Below, piece after piece: positions 1 to 10,195 of a stretch of 64,000 bases of DNA. The stretch comes from Ilumatobacteraceae bacterium. GTDB taxonomy: Bacteria; Actinomycetota; Acidimicrobiia; Acidimicrobiales; Ilumatobacteraceae. The stretch covers positions 1,451,595 to 1,515,594 of the forward strand of contig JAWPMO010000001.1 in NCBI GenBank assembly GCA_033344875.1. The letters run 5' to 3'. Position 1 is the first letter of the stretch. Every line of letters begins with the position of its first letter. Made by a program: the position numbers and the translations under genes. Under the pieces are notes generated by a model, which was given only the letters and a program-made list of their open reading frames with translations, ran no database searches and was not told the DNA's origin.

Positions 1-290
1 CCCTCGTCGACCAGGGCGCGTCCGGCGTGACCACGGCGGGCGACCCCGACCAGCCGAGGGTCGTCCAGCTTGACGACCAGCTCGTCGAGTCCCTGCTTCG
101 ACAGCTGCTCGATCTCGTCGATGTCGACGGCGAGCACCATGTCGTATCCCGTCATCAGCGGGATCTCCCAGGCGTGGACGACGACGATGCGGTCGTCGGG
201 CCCGGCGATCGACCTCGCCCAGGTGAGCGCCTGTTGGGATTCTTGACTGGCGTCGACGCCGACCACCACGGTACGGGGGTCACTCATCAT
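1..290 (-). CDS. Universal stress protein (UspA family), N-terminal part
   Basis: The gene runs off the left edge, so only about 96 N-terminal residues are visible. The reading begins MMSDPRTVVVGVDAS and continues with a helix rich in Ala and Trp and then RIVVVHAWEIP. This beta-strand, G-V-D-x-S, helix, VVHAW pattern is the hallmark of the UspA nucleotide-binding fold. A strong AAAGGAG motif lies 3 nt before the ATG at 290 and 6 nt before a second ATG at 287; 287 may be the true start. The gene is divergent from the ABC ATPase at 419, and the 128 bp between them must hold both promoters. UspA proteins are cytoplasmic stress and dormancy factors. The C-terminal ATP-binding G-2x-G-9x-G motif is outside the window, so ATP binding cannot be judged. 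Confidence 0.8.
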   Translation of the reverse strand, partial: MMSDPRTVVVGVDASQESQQALTWARSIAGPDDRIVVVHAWEIPLMTGYDMVLAVDIDEIEQLSKQGLDELVVKLDDPRLVGVARRGHAGRALVDE

Positions 291-418
291 GGACTCCTTT
301 CACTCCACTTCGATGGTGCGCACGAACCGTGGCCCTGGTGAAGTGCCGAAGGTCCGTTTTCACCGTGCTGGTTGACGCACGGCTCGTCGACGGCGAGAGT
401 GAATGCACCGGGGGCACG

Positions 419-1572
<1,154 letters not shown>

Positions 1573-1597
<25 letters not shown>

Positions 1598-2229
1598 TGG
1601 ACGCCGATCGCGTCGGAGTACTGGTCGTTGCCCGGCAGGTAGGGCTGGGCCTCGGTCACCTCGATCGGTGTCCACACCCCCTCGTCCGACAGCGTGTCGA
1701 TGACCGACCGACACTCGCGCTCGTCCCACAGGTCTTCGCGCTGGGTCACGACGACCACGCCTCCGGGGGCGACGACTCGGGCGAACTCGCGCCACGCCGC
1801 CTCCACGCCGGGCACGTAGGTCATCACGCCCACACAGATCAGACCGGCGAACGAGCCGTCGTCGAACCCGAGCGGCTGTTGGAGGTCGGCGGCCCGGGTC
1901 GCGCTGTACGCGCCGGTGCGATCGGCCAGCTCCAGCGAGGCTGCCGACACGTCGATGCCGACGAGTTCGCCCTCGTGACCCGCTCGCCGGAGCGCACGAC
2001 CGACGAGGCCGGTGCCGCACCCGGCATCGAGCACGCGGGACGGGTTCGGCCCGTGCTCCAAGAGCATGCGAGCGGCGACGTCCGGTGCCTCGTAGGACCA
2101 ATCGACCAGGTCGTCGTCGTAGCGACCCGCCCAGTCGTCGTAGAAACGTGTGACGTCGTCGACGTCGGCGCTGCCGCGCAGCAACCAGTCGCCGTCGTCG
2201 TCTCGGGTGTCGGCTCCTGGCTCGTTCAT
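1573..2229 (-). CDS. Class I SAM-dependent methyltransferase
   Basis: A 218-residue soluble protein with a Rossmann methyltransferase core. Motif I VLDAGCGTG is at residues 66-74, followed by an acidic loop GIDVSAASLELA (motif II), a hydrophobic strand FAGLICVGVMTYV (motif III) and the VVAPGGVVVVTQ strand (motif IV/post IV). Its N-terminal DDVTRFYDDWAGRYDDDL resembles the cap of Methyltransf_11/25 proteins. The substrate cannot be inferred. ATG 2229 is chosen because upstream codons lose family-like character; GGATGG just before it is a weak ribosome-binding site. The 3' end overlaps the ABC ATPase tail to tail. Confidence 0.85.
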
Positions 2230-2254
2230 GCCATCCGTTGTAGCAGGATGCGAC

Positions 2255-3163
2255 TCAGGATTCGACGGCGACCTCGGGCGCGACCTCGTCGTCGGCCTCG
2301 GCGGTCGATGCCGCCCCGCCCCTCCGGCGATACGCCCATGCGCCGACCGCTGCCAGCAGCAGGCCGACCACCAGCCCGAATCGCGGTGCGCTGTCGACGG
2401 TGGGGATCTGGTTCTGCATCCAGTTCTGGATGCGGATCGCGTTGTCGTACACGGGGTCGTCGCCGACAACGCCGTTGAGCACCCGGATCTCGAACCAGCC
2501 GTAGTAGGCGACGTAGGCACCGGCGATCACGAGCAGCACCCCGGCGATCTTGTTCACGCGGGGCAGCAGCGACCGGAACTTGGCGACGACGCCCTGCTTT
2601 GCGAGCGCGACGGCCAAGGTCAGGATGCCGATGATGATGCCCATGCCGAGGCCGTACAGCACGAACACGAACACCCCCGACACGTAGCTGCCCTTGCCGA
2701 ACGTCTGCGACGTGACGACGAGGAACGGGCCGATCGTGCACGACAGCGAGGCCACGGCGTACGACACGCCGAACAAGTACATCGAGAACATCGTGCCGTC
2801 GGCCCCGCCCTTGTTGAGCTTGGGGATGTTGAGGATCAACTGTCGACCGGTCAGCAGATAGATGCCGAGCCCGATCAAACCGAACCCGATGACGATCGTC
2901 GCCCACGGCAGGTGCTCCTCGATTCCGTCGAACACCTTGGTGATGACGGCGCCGAACAGCGCGAACACGGTGACGAACCCGGCGGTGAGCACGGCGGACA
3001 CCTTGAGTGCCTGCATGATCGCCTTGGCCGGGCTGGGACGCTCGTCACCGTCGTCGAGACCGACGAACGCCGACAGGTACGCCGGGAGCAGCGCGAAGCC
3101 ACACGGGTTGACGGTCGCCACCATGCCGGTGGTGAGTGCGAGGGCGAAAGGTCCACTGAACAC
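2255..3163 (-). CDS. Cytochrome c biogenesis / thiol-disulfide transporter, CcdA family
   Basis: A 302-residue polytopic membrane protein of the CcdA/DsbD-beta family, which passes reducing equivalents across the membrane to extracytoplasmic thioredoxin-like partners. The first helix contains TVNPCGFALLP with Cys 21, and a later helix contains SLSCTIGPF with Cys 142; this pair fits the redox cysteines of the family. About six to seven hydrophobic segments can be counted, the last followed by a positive stop (YRRRGG) and an acidic tail. No ATG exists near the N-terminus. GTG at 3163 is chosen, with a -10-like TAGCGT ending 11 nt upstream, so the leader is very short. It is divergent from the DUF3179 lipoprotein, a plausible but unproven partner. 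Confidence 0.85.
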   Translation of the reverse strand: MFSGPFALALTTGMVATVNPCGFALLPAYLSAFVGLDDGDERPSPAKAIMQALKVSAVLTAGFVTVFALFGAVITKVFDGIEEHLPWATIVIGFGLIGLGIYLLTGRQLILNIPKLNKGGADGTMFSMYLFGVSYAVASLSCTIGPFLVVTSQTFGKGSYVSGVFVFVLYGLGMGIIIGILTLAVALAKQGVVAKFRSLLPRVNKIAGVLLVIAGAYVAYYGWFEIRVLNGVVGDDPVYDNAIRIQNWMQNQIPTVDSAPRFGLVVGLLLAAVGAWAYRRRGGAASTAEADDEVAPEVAVES

Positions 3164-3283
3164 GTTGGGAGAACACGCTACGTCGGCGGCCGCATTCCGG
3201 GGCCGCGTCAGCGCGAAACAACCCGTGAACTCCGACGGGAGCGGATCGGGAAGCAGTTGCCGCCCAACCGGGTTCCGGCGGGT

Positions 3284-4534
3284 ATGCGCCACTCCCTGAT
3301 CGGTCTCGCCGGCATCTTCGTGGTCGCCGCGTGCGGCGCCGGCGACGACACCGTCGCCCCTCCCCCCACCGCGACGAACGAGGCACCGGGCGTCACATCG
3401 GAGCCGACCGCCGACGACGAGTCGCCCGAACCGGAGATCGTGCCGTTCGAGATCGTGCCGTCGTCGCCGGTCGACGTCACCGTGAGCGGTCTGACGATGC
3501 ACCGAGAGCGGACCGTGCCCGATGGCGCACCGACCCCGCTGGTCGAGTTCGACGAGATCCGCAGCGGTGGCCCGCCACCCGACGGTATCCCCCCGGTCGA
3601 CGAGCCGAAGTTCCTGAACGTCGGCGATGTCGACTTCCTCGCCGACAACGAACCGGTGCTCGCACTCGAGATCGACGGTGATGCCAGGGCCTACCCGGTG
3701 CAGATCATGACCTGGCACGAGATCGCCAACGACACCGTCGGCGGCGTGCCGGTCGCCGTCTCGTACTGCCCGCTCTGCAACTCGGCGGTCGCCTACGACC
3801 GACGGCTCGACGACCGGGTCCTCGATTTCGGCACCTCCGGGCTGCTGTACAACTCGGCGCTGGTGATGTACGACCGACAGACCGAGACGCTGTGGAGCCA
3901 CTTCACCGGCGAGGGCATCATCGGCGAGTTGACGGGCACCGACCTCGACGTGTTCCCGCTCGCGACCGTCTCGTGGCAGACGTTCCGCGAGGCGAACCCG
4001 GACGGACTCGTACTCAGTCGCGACACCGGCTTCTCGCGCGACTACGGACGCAACCCCTACCCCGGCTACGACGACGTCGACGGCGTGCCGTTCCTGTTCG
4101 AGGGGGAGGTCGACGGTCGGTACACCGCGCTGACCCGCATCGTCGGCGTGGAAGACGGCGCGGCCGCGGTCGGCATCCCGCTCGCCGACCTGCGCGATGC
4201 GGAGGTGGTCACCGGGTCGATCGACGGACGCCCGCTCATGGCGTGGTGGGCCTCCGGCACCGCATCGGCGTTGGAGAGCTCGGCGATCGTCGACGGCGTC
4301 GACGTCGGGGCGACCGGCGTGTTCGTTCCGGTGGTCGACGGGACCCCGCTGACGTTCTCGGCGGTGGGCGACGGCACCTTCACCGATGCCGAGACCGGTT
4401 CGACGTGGAACCTGCTCGGCGAGGCCGTCGCCGGTGACCTGTCCGGTTCACGGCTCGAGCCCTACGTCCACGTCGACACGTTCTGGTTCGCCTGGTCGAC
4501 GTTCCGCCCCGACACCGAGATCGTCACGGGATGA
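3284..4534 (+). CDS. DUF3179 domain lipoprotein
   Basis: A 416-residue exported protein. The first 17 residues form a lipoprotein signal ending in VAAC, so Cys 17 would be lipidated and the mature protein tethered outside the membrane. A Pro/Thr/Glu-rich linker follows to about residue 65. The rest matches the DUF3179 family, recognisable from DARAYPVQIMTWHEIAND and then SYCPLCNSAVAYDR, with Cys 162 and Cys 165. The biochemical function of DUF3179 is not known. The frame is open far upstream, but ATG 3284 directly precedes the signal peptide. It is divergent from a CcdA-type gene, and its stop overlaps the next small gene by 4 bp (ATGA), suggesting translational coupling. Confidence 0.88.
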   Translation: MRHSLIGLAGIFVVAACGAGDDTVAPPPTATNEAPGVTSEPTADDESPEPEIVPFEIVPSSPVDVTVSGLTMHRERTVPDGAPTPLVEFDEIRSGGPPPDGIPPVDEPKFLNVGDVDFLADNEPVLALEIDGDARAYPVQIMTWHEIANDTVGGVPVAVSYCPLCNSAVAYDRRLDDRVLDFGTSGLLYNSALVMYDRQTETLWSHFTGEGIIGELTGTDLDVFPLATVSWQTFREANPDGLVLSRDTGFSRDYGRNPYPGYDDVDGVPFLFEGEVDGRYTALTRIVGVEDGAAAVGIPLADLRDAEVVTGSIDGRPLMAWWASGTASALESSAIVDGVDVGATGVFVPVVDGTPLTFSAVGDGTFTDAETGSTWNLLGEAVAGDLSGSRLEPYVHVDTFWFAWSTFRPDTEIVTG

Positions 4535-4719
4535 GGATCGTCACCGTCCGCGACCTGCTGCCCGCCTCCGACCGCGCAGCGGCACTTCAGGTGGCCGTGA
4601 TGCTCGCGGCCACCGCCGGTGCGGCGTGGCTGCCCCGGCGCGAGCGAGCGCTCGTGCTGCTCGCGGTCGGTGTCGGGATGGTCGTGCTCGGCCTGATGGC
4701 GATGCGCACGCTGCACTGA
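4531..4719 (+). CDS. Small two-helix membrane protein
   Basis: A 62-residue protein starting inside the stop codon of the DUF3179 gene (ATGA overlap), which supports expression by translational coupling. It has two hydrophobic stretches (about residues 17-35 and 41-58) separated by a basic turn PRRERA, so it probably sits in the membrane as a hairpin. No family is recognised. The overlap hints at a role with the upstream lipoprotein, but nothing in the sequence shows one. Confidence 0.6.
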   Translation: MRIVTVRDLLPASDRAAALQVAVMLAATAGAAWLPRRERALVLLAVGVGMVVLGLMAMRTLH

Positions 4720-4737
4720 CGCGGATCACCGGGTCGG

Positions 4738-5907
4738 TCAGCCGGCCATCGCAGCGACGGTCTCGGCGAGAATGTCCGGGCTGGTCGCGAGGTTGATGCG
4801 GGCGTGTCCGAGACCTTGCGGGCCGAACTGCGGACCGGGGCTCAGCGCGACGCCGCGCGCCGCGAACGTCTCGGCCGGGTCGTCGCCGAGGCCGAGGGGG
4901 CGGCAATCGAGCCATGCCAGGTACGTGGCCGGGGGCGGTTCGTACACGACGCCGGGTAGGTGCTGCGCGAGCAGGTCGGTCAACGAACGGCGGTTCTCGT
5001 CGACGACCCCGACCACGGAGTCGAGCCAGTCGCCGCCGTCGGTCCACGCGGCCACGGTCGCCGTGACCGCCATCACGTTCGGGGCTCCGAGGTAGTGGCC
5101 GGGAAGTGATCGCAGCGCGGCGTGCATGCGGTCGCTGCCGGCGTGCAGCACCGCCCACCGCAACCCGGCGAGGTTGAACGCCTTCGACGCCGACGTGACG
5201 GTGACCGTGCGGACCGACACCTCGCCGCCGAGCGACTCGAACGGGATGTGCGTCTCCCCCGGCATGGTCAGGTCGGCATGGATCTCGTCGGAGATCACCG
5301 TCAGGTCGAAGCGCGCCGCGATCTCCGCGATCCGTTCGAGCTCGGCACGTTCGAACACGTGGCCGAGCGGGTTGTGCGGGTGGCACAGGATCCACATCGT
5401 CGCGCCCGTGTCGGTCGAGGCCAGCCGTCGTTCGAGGTCGTCGTAGTCGAATGCACCGTCGTGCCGGGTCACCGACACCAGCCGACGCTCCATCTCGCCG
5501 ATCGTGTCGATGAACGGGTGGTAGGCCGGCATGTGCAGCACCACGCCGTCGCCGGGTGCCGAGAGGTGGTGCACCGCGCTGCGGACGCCCTGGATGACGT
5601 CGATCATGTCGTGCACCCGGTCGGGGCGCGCCTCCCACCCGAAGCGTTCGGCCATGCGAGGCACGAACAACTTCGCGGCCGGCGACTTCGCGAACGGGCC
5701 GCCCCAGTTCGGGTAGCCGAACTCGTTGCCGTCGAGCACCTGCTGGAGCGCCGCGGTGATCGCCGGAGCGACGGGGAAGTCCATGTCGGCGACCCACGCC
5801 GCGAAGCGGACGTCGTGTGCGCCCCACTTGGCTCCACGTTTGGTGCGGAGCCGTTCGACGTCGAGAGAACGAAGCCCGAAGCGGTCGTCGTCGGCCGAGC
5901 CGGTCAT
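4738..5907 (-). CDS. PLP-dependent aminotransferase, MalY/PatB (cystathionine beta-lyase) family
   Basis: A 389-residue cytoplasmic fold-type I PLP enzyme. The family sequence is clear: WVADMDFPVAP near the N-terminus, the substrate-loop NEFGYPNW, CHPHNPLG with Asn 179, SDEIHADL with Asp 207 pairing the pyridine nitrogen, and the Schiff-base lysine Lys 242 in TSASKAFNLAGLR. MalY/PatB enzymes carry out C-S beta-lyase reactions on cystathionine or cysteine conjugates. Length is normal for the family. Which substrate is used here cannot be told. It is monocistronic, convergent with the small membrane gene and divergent from the GNAT gene, with 75 bp between. Confidence 0.9.
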   Translation of the reverse strand: MTGSADDDRFGLRSLDVERLRTKRGAKWGAHDVRFAAWVADMDFPVAPAITAALQQVLDGNEFGYPNWGGPFAKSPAAKLFVPRMAERFGWEARPDRVHDMIDVIQGVRSAVHHLSAPGDGVVLHMPAYHPFIDTIGEMERRLVSVTRHDGAFDYDDLERRLASTDTGATMWILCHPHNPLGHVFERAELERIAEIAARFDLTVISDEIHADLTMPGETHIPFESLGGEVSVRTVTVTSASKAFNLAGLRWAVLHAGSDRMHAALRSLPGHYLGAPNVMAVTATVAAWTDGGDWLDSVVGVVDENRRSLTDLLAQHLPGVVYEPPPATYLAWLDCRPLGLGDDPAETFAARGVALSPGPQFGPQGLGHARINLATSPDILAETVAAMAG

Positions 5908-5969
5908 CGGCTCGACCCCGAGGATGCCCCGAACGGAAAGTGACGCATCGACCGATCATGCCAGGCGGC

Positions 5970-5975
5970 TACCTT
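5970..5975 (+). promoter_or_regulatory. -10 element, leaderless GNAT operon
   Basis: TACCTT lies 7 nt before GTG 5983, so transcription would begin at or next to the start codon. This decides in favour of GTG 5983 over the upstream TTG at 5974, which overlaps the hexamer. Confidence 0.5.
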
Positions 5976-5982
5976 GGCGTGC

Positions 5983-6597
5983 GTGCCCGAGCCCCTCGCC
6001 CCCGTCACGCTGACCGGAGCGCACGTGCGACTCGAGCCGCTGTCGCTCGATCACGCCGAACCACTGGCGGCGGCTGCTGCCGTCGATCGTTCGACGTTCG
6101 AGCTGACGTGGGTTCCCGACAGCGGCGATGCCGCCCGCAGCTACATCGCCGGGCTGCTCGACGATCACGCCGCCGCCCGTGTGCTGCCGTTCGCCCAGCG
6201 GCGACTCGACACGGACGAAGTCGTCGGCTGCACCCGGTATCTCGATCCACACTGGTGGCGGGGCCGACCCGAGCCCGACGAGATCGAGATCGGGGGCACG
6301 TGGCTCGGAGCGAACGCGCAACGGACGGCCGTCAACACCGAGGCCAAGTTCCTGCTGCTCGAGTACGCGTTCGAAGAACTCGACGTGTGGCGGGTCGCGA
6401 TCTGCACCGACGCCCGCAACCAGCGCAGTCGCGACGCGATTCTCCGGATCGGTGCATCGTTCGAGGGGCTGCTGCGCAACCACCGGCTGCGGGCCGACAC
6501 CGACGCACCGTCGCCGCGGCAGACGGCGGTGTACTCGATCGTCGGCGACGAGTGGCCCGACGTGAAGCGGTCGCTCGAACGGCGGTTGGGCCGATGA
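5983..6597 (+). CDS. GNAT family N-acetyltransferase
   Basis: A 204-residue protein with the layout of the RimJ/RimL-like branch of GNAT enzymes, which move acetyl from acetyl-CoA to an amine. It opens with LTGAHVRLEPLSLDHA, has the central EIEIGGTWLGANAQRTAVNTEAK region where the acetyl-CoA pyrophosphate loop falls, then VWRVAICTDARNQRSRDAILRIGASFEG. The Gln/Arg-x-x-Gly/Ala loop is present in degenerate form (GANAQRTA). It is the first gene of a three-gene operon; its stop overlaps the next ATG (ATGA). The substrate is unknown. Confidence 0.85.
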   Translation: MPEPLAPVTLTGAHVRLEPLSLDHAEPLAAAAAVDRSTFELTWVPDSGDAARSYIAGLLDDHAAARVLPFAQRRLDTDEVVGCTRYLDPHWWRGRPEPDEIEIGGTWLGANAQRTAVNTEAKFLLLEYAFEELDVWRVAICTDARNQRSRDAILRIGASFEGLLRNHRLRADTDAPSPRQTAVYSIVGDEWPDVKRSLERRLGR

Positions 6598-7184
6598 AGG
6601 CGCTGGTGGTGATCGCCCACCCGTGCGACGACAGCTTCTCCCACGCCGCGGCCGAGCGTGCCGTGACCGGCTTGACCGCCGCCGGACACCAGGTCGACAC
6701 GATCGACCTGTACGCCGAGGGGTACCGCACGGCGATGTCGTACGAGGAGCGGGTGGCGTACCACGGTGACGACCCCGTCCTCGATCCACAGGTCGCCCGG
6801 CACATCGAACTCCTGCAGGGCTCACAGATCCTCGTGTTCGTGTACCCCACGTGGTGGAGCGGCCTGCCGGCGATCCTCAAGGGGTGGCTCGAACGGACGA
6901 TGGTGCCCGGCGTCGGGTTCCGGTTCGACGAGAAGTCGGGCAAGGTGAAGCCGGGGTTGACGCACGTGAAGCGCATCGTCGGGATCAGCACGTACGGGTC
7001 GCCGCGCGTTGCGGTGCGGCTCGTCAACGACAACGGCCGACGCACGCTCACCCGCACGGTGCGGTTGTCGAGCGGCATCCGCACCCGCACGGAGTGGTTC
7101 GGGTTGTACGGCATGGACACCGCGAGCGCCGGCGACCGCACCGCGTTCCTGGCCCGCATCGAACAGCGATTGGCGGGCGTCTGA
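6594..7184 (+). CDS. Flavodoxin-fold NAD(P)H-dependent oxidoreductase (quinone reductase-like) 1
   Basis: A 196-residue protein of the flavodoxin-2/NQO1-KefF family. It has the N-terminal strand and phosphate loop VVIAHPCDDSFSHA, the active-site loop VYPTWWSGLPAILKGWLER typical of family members, and GISTYGSPR near the third flavin loop. Such enzymes bind FMN or FAD and reduce quinones or similar acceptors by two electrons from NAD(P)H. The start overlaps the GNAT stop by 4 bp and the stop shares one base with the next ATG, so the three genes are tightly coupled. Confidence 0.87.
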   Translation: MKALVVIAHPCDDSFSHAAAERAVTGLTAAGHQVDTIDLYAEGYRTAMSYEERVAYHGDDPVLDPQVARHIELLQGSQILVFVYPTWWSGLPAILKGWLERTMVPGVGFRFDEKSGKVKPGLTHVKRIVGISTYGSPRVAVRLVNDNGRRTLTRTVRLSSGIRTRTEWFGLYGMDTASAGDRTAFLARIEQRLAGV

Positions 7185-7768
7185 TGCGCGTCCTCGCGGT
7201 CTACTGCCATCCGGACCCCGAGTCGTTCGTCGCCGCGGCACGCGACCGTGCGCTCGCCGGTCTCCGGTCGGCCGGACACGACGTCCGGTTCACCGACCTG
7301 TACGCCGACGGATTCGACCCGACGATGACCGCCGACGAACGCCGCACCCACAAGGAACCGGGCGTCGCTCCGGAATTGCAGCAGTACGCCGACGACCTCG
7401 CGTGGGCGGAGGCCCTGGTGCTGATCTATCCGACCTGGATGAGCGGCCAGCCGGCGATGCTCAAGGGCTGGATCGACCGGGTGTGGGTGGCGGGCGTGGC
7501 GTGGGAGATGCGCGACGGCGACCGGACGCCGACCCCGAAACTGCGCAACCTCCGGCGACTCGTGGTGGTCACCACGCACGGTTCGTCGAAGCTGATCAAC
7601 TCGCTGCAGGGCGAGAGCGGCAAACGGACGGTCACCCGATCGATCCGGGCGATGTGTGCACGGCGGGCCCGCACCACCTGGTGCGCTTTCTACGGCGTCG
7701 ACACTCGCGACGAGGCCGACAGGTCGGAGTTCCTCGACCGAGTCGAGTCGACGCTCGCCGGCCTCTGA
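7184..7768 (+). CDS. Flavodoxin-fold NAD(P)H-dependent oxidoreductase 2
   Basis: A 194-residue paralogue of the preceding gene. It shares the same landmarks: VYCHPDPESFVAAARDRA at the N-terminus, YPTWMSGQPAMLKGWIDR in the catalytic loop, VVTTHGSSK in the third loop, and a basic C-terminal half (RSIRAMCARRARTTW). It starts at the TGATG junction with gene 1. Two adjacent related copies suggest a duplication with possible heterodimer formation; NQO1-type enzymes are dimers with flavin at the interface. The heterodimer idea is inference. Confidence 0.87.
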   Translation: MRVLAVYCHPDPESFVAAARDRALAGLRSAGHDVRFTDLYADGFDPTMTADERRTHKEPGVAPELQQYADDLAWAEALVLIYPTWMSGQPAMLKGWIDRVWVAGVAWEMRDGDRTPTPKLRNLRRLVVVTTHGSSKLINSLQGESGKRTVTRSIRAMCARRARTTWCAFYGVDTRDEADRSEFLDRVESTLAGL

Positions 7769-7789
7769 CCGACGGCGACCAGGCCGGCG

Positions 7790-8695
<906 letters not shown>

Positions 8696-8714
8696 GAGGC
8701 CAGTCTGCCAGCGG

Positions 8715-9911
8715 TCAGGCCCGGACGAACCGGGTGACGCATTCGACGTGATGTGTGTGCGGGAACAGGTCGAGGACCTCGGTGCCGTCGTGTCGGTAGC
8801 CCTGCCGGGCGAGCAGGTCGGCGTCGCGTGCGAGCGCAACGGGGTCGCAGCTGACGAGCACCAACACGTCGGGGTCGGCGGCGACCATCGCTGCGGTGCC
8901 GGGTCGGCCCAGACCGGACCGAGCCGGATCGGCGATCGCGACGTCGATCGTCAGACCGTGCCCCGGTCGCCAGGTGCTGACCTCGCTCTGTTCGATCCGG
9001 GCGTCGCGTCCCTCCAGGTTCACCCTGCAGTCCTCGACCGCGGCGCGGGAGGTCTCGACCGTGATCACCTTCGCCGTGGGCGGTGCGCAGGTCACGGCGA
9101 ACAGTCCGACGCCGGCATAGGCGTCGAGCACGGTCGCGGCCGTCGCCAGCTCGGGAGCGGCGCGCCCGACGGCGTCGACCAACAGTTCGGCGGCAGCCGG
9201 GCCGCTCTGGAAGAACGAGCCGGCCGACACCTGCAGGTCGTGGCCGGCGACCCGCTCGACGAGGAAGGCGTTGGCGCCGGTGTAGACCGTCCGGGCCAGC
9301 CCGTGCACCTCGCCCTTGCGCTTGTCCCAGCGGGCGGTGATCTGACCGGTCGCTTCCGACACCCGGAGCGAGACCTCGAGTTCGGGGGTGATGCGGATCG
9401 CCTCGATCACCCGCTCCAAGGTGGGGTGGGCGATGAGGCATCCGGAGGCCGGGACCGTGTCGTGGGAGCGATCCTGGCGGTACGACGCCCGCCCGTCGGG
9501 GCCACCGACGACCCGGATGGTCGTGCGGTACCCGTCGGCCGGGACCGAGCGACCGAGGGTGAGCGTCGGCGAGTCGAGCTTGCCGGTACGGCGGAGTGCG
9601 TCGCGCACGATCTCCATCTTCGCCGGGAGCTGGGCCGCGACGGCGAGGTGTTGCCAGTCGCAGCCGCCGCAGCCTTCCCGCCGGCGCACGCACGGCGGTT
9701 CGACGCGGTCGGGCGAGGGGGCGTGCACCTCGGTGACGACACCTCGCGACCACTCGCCCTTCTGTTCGACGATCTGCACCGACACGTCGTCGCCCGGCGC
9801 ACCGCCCCGGACGAACACGACGCGGCCGGTGTCGTCGTGGCCGAGCACCTCGCCGCCGGCGATGAACCGCTCCGGCGAGACGCGCAAGGTCGGGAACTGG
9901 TCGTCGGGCAC
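8715..9911 (-). CDS. RlmD/TrmA-family RNA (uracil-5-)-methyltransferase
   Basis: A 398-residue enzyme placing the C5 methyl on a uridine in rRNA or tRNA. The N-terminus has a TRAM-like RNA-binding domain (about residues 1-63). Cys 74, Cys 81 and Cys 84 (C-x6-CGGC), with Cys 158, supply four [4Fe-4S] ligands arranged as in RlmD. The SAM domain has VLDAYAGVGLFAV and DPARSGLG, and the nucleophile is Cys 355 in VSCDP. Four Fe-S cysteines plus a TRAM domain favour an RlmD-like 23S rRNA enzyme over TrmA, but the target cannot be fixed from sequence. It is divergent from a small gene at 9972 and upstream of psuG. Confidence 0.88.
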   Translation of the reverse strand: MPDDQFPTLRVSPERFIAGGEVLGHDDTGRVVFVRGGAPGDDVSVQIVEQKGEWSRGVVTEVHAPSPDRVEPPCVRRREGCGGCDWQHLAVAAQLPAKMEIVRDALRRTGKLDSPTLTLGRSVPADGYRTTIRVVGGPDGRASYRQDRSHDTVPASGCLIAHPTLERVIEAIRITPELEVSLRVSEATGQITARWDKRKGEVHGLARTVYTGANAFLVERVAGHDLQVSAGSFFQSGPAAAELLVDAVGRAAPELATAATVLDAYAGVGLFAVTCAPPTAKVITVETSRAAVEDCRVNLEGRDARIEQSEVSTWRPGHGLTIDVAIADPARSGLGRPGTAAMVAADPDVLVLVSCDPVALARDADLLARQGYRHDGTEVLDLFPHTHHVECVTRFVRA

Positions 9912-9959
9912 GGCTGGAGGCTAGCGAGAGTTCGCGGACGAGTCCGGCAGCCGCCCGTT

Positions 9960-9965
9960 TAGAGT
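9960..9965 (+). promoter_or_regulatory. -10 element, leaderless small gene
   Basis: TAGAGT is 6 nt before ATG 9972, the spacing expected for a leaderless transcript. Confidence 0.5.
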
Positions 9966-9971
9966 GGGGGC

Positions 9972-10184
9972 ATGGAACCCACCGAGTGGTACTGGGATCT
10001 CGAGCGCAACGTCGCCGTGCCCGCCGAGCAGCGCGGACCGGGCGACCACATGCTCGGGCCGTACCGCACCAAGGGCGAGGCCGAGAACTGGAAGGCCACG
10101 TCCGAGGCGCGCAACGACGCCTGGGACGATGCCGACGAGGAGTGGGAGCAAGCGGGCACCGACCCCGACGACCGACGCGGTTAG
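9972..10184 (+). CDS. Small acidic conserved-looking protein
   Basis: A 70-residue protein rich in Trp, Asp and Glu (WYWDLERN at the start, ARNDAWDDADEEWEQ at the end). A central LGPYRTKGEAENW resembles short SPOR-like units in small actinobacterial proteins, in which GPY-x-T/S is followed by an Ala/Glu helix. No signal or membrane segment is seen. It is 11 bp upstream of rpe and has its own leaderless-type promoter. Its function is unknown. Confidence 0.7.
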   Translation: MEPTEWYWDLERNVAVPAEQRGPGDHMLGPYRTKGEAENWKATSEARNDAWDDADEEWEQAGTDPDDRRG

Positions 10185-10187
10185 GTT
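10182..10187 (+). promoter_or_regulatory. -10 element before rpe
   Basis: TAGGTT overlaps the stop codon of the small upstream gene and lies 8 nt before GTG 10196. It could give rpe its own leaderless transcript in addition to read-through. Confidence 0.45.
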
Positions 10188-10195
10188 CTGGTCTC

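Noticed and set aside
2150-3283. A 378-codon upstream extension of the DUF3179 gene
   Set aside because: It runs antisense to the CcdA-type gene, and the lipoprotein signal peptide begins at 3284.
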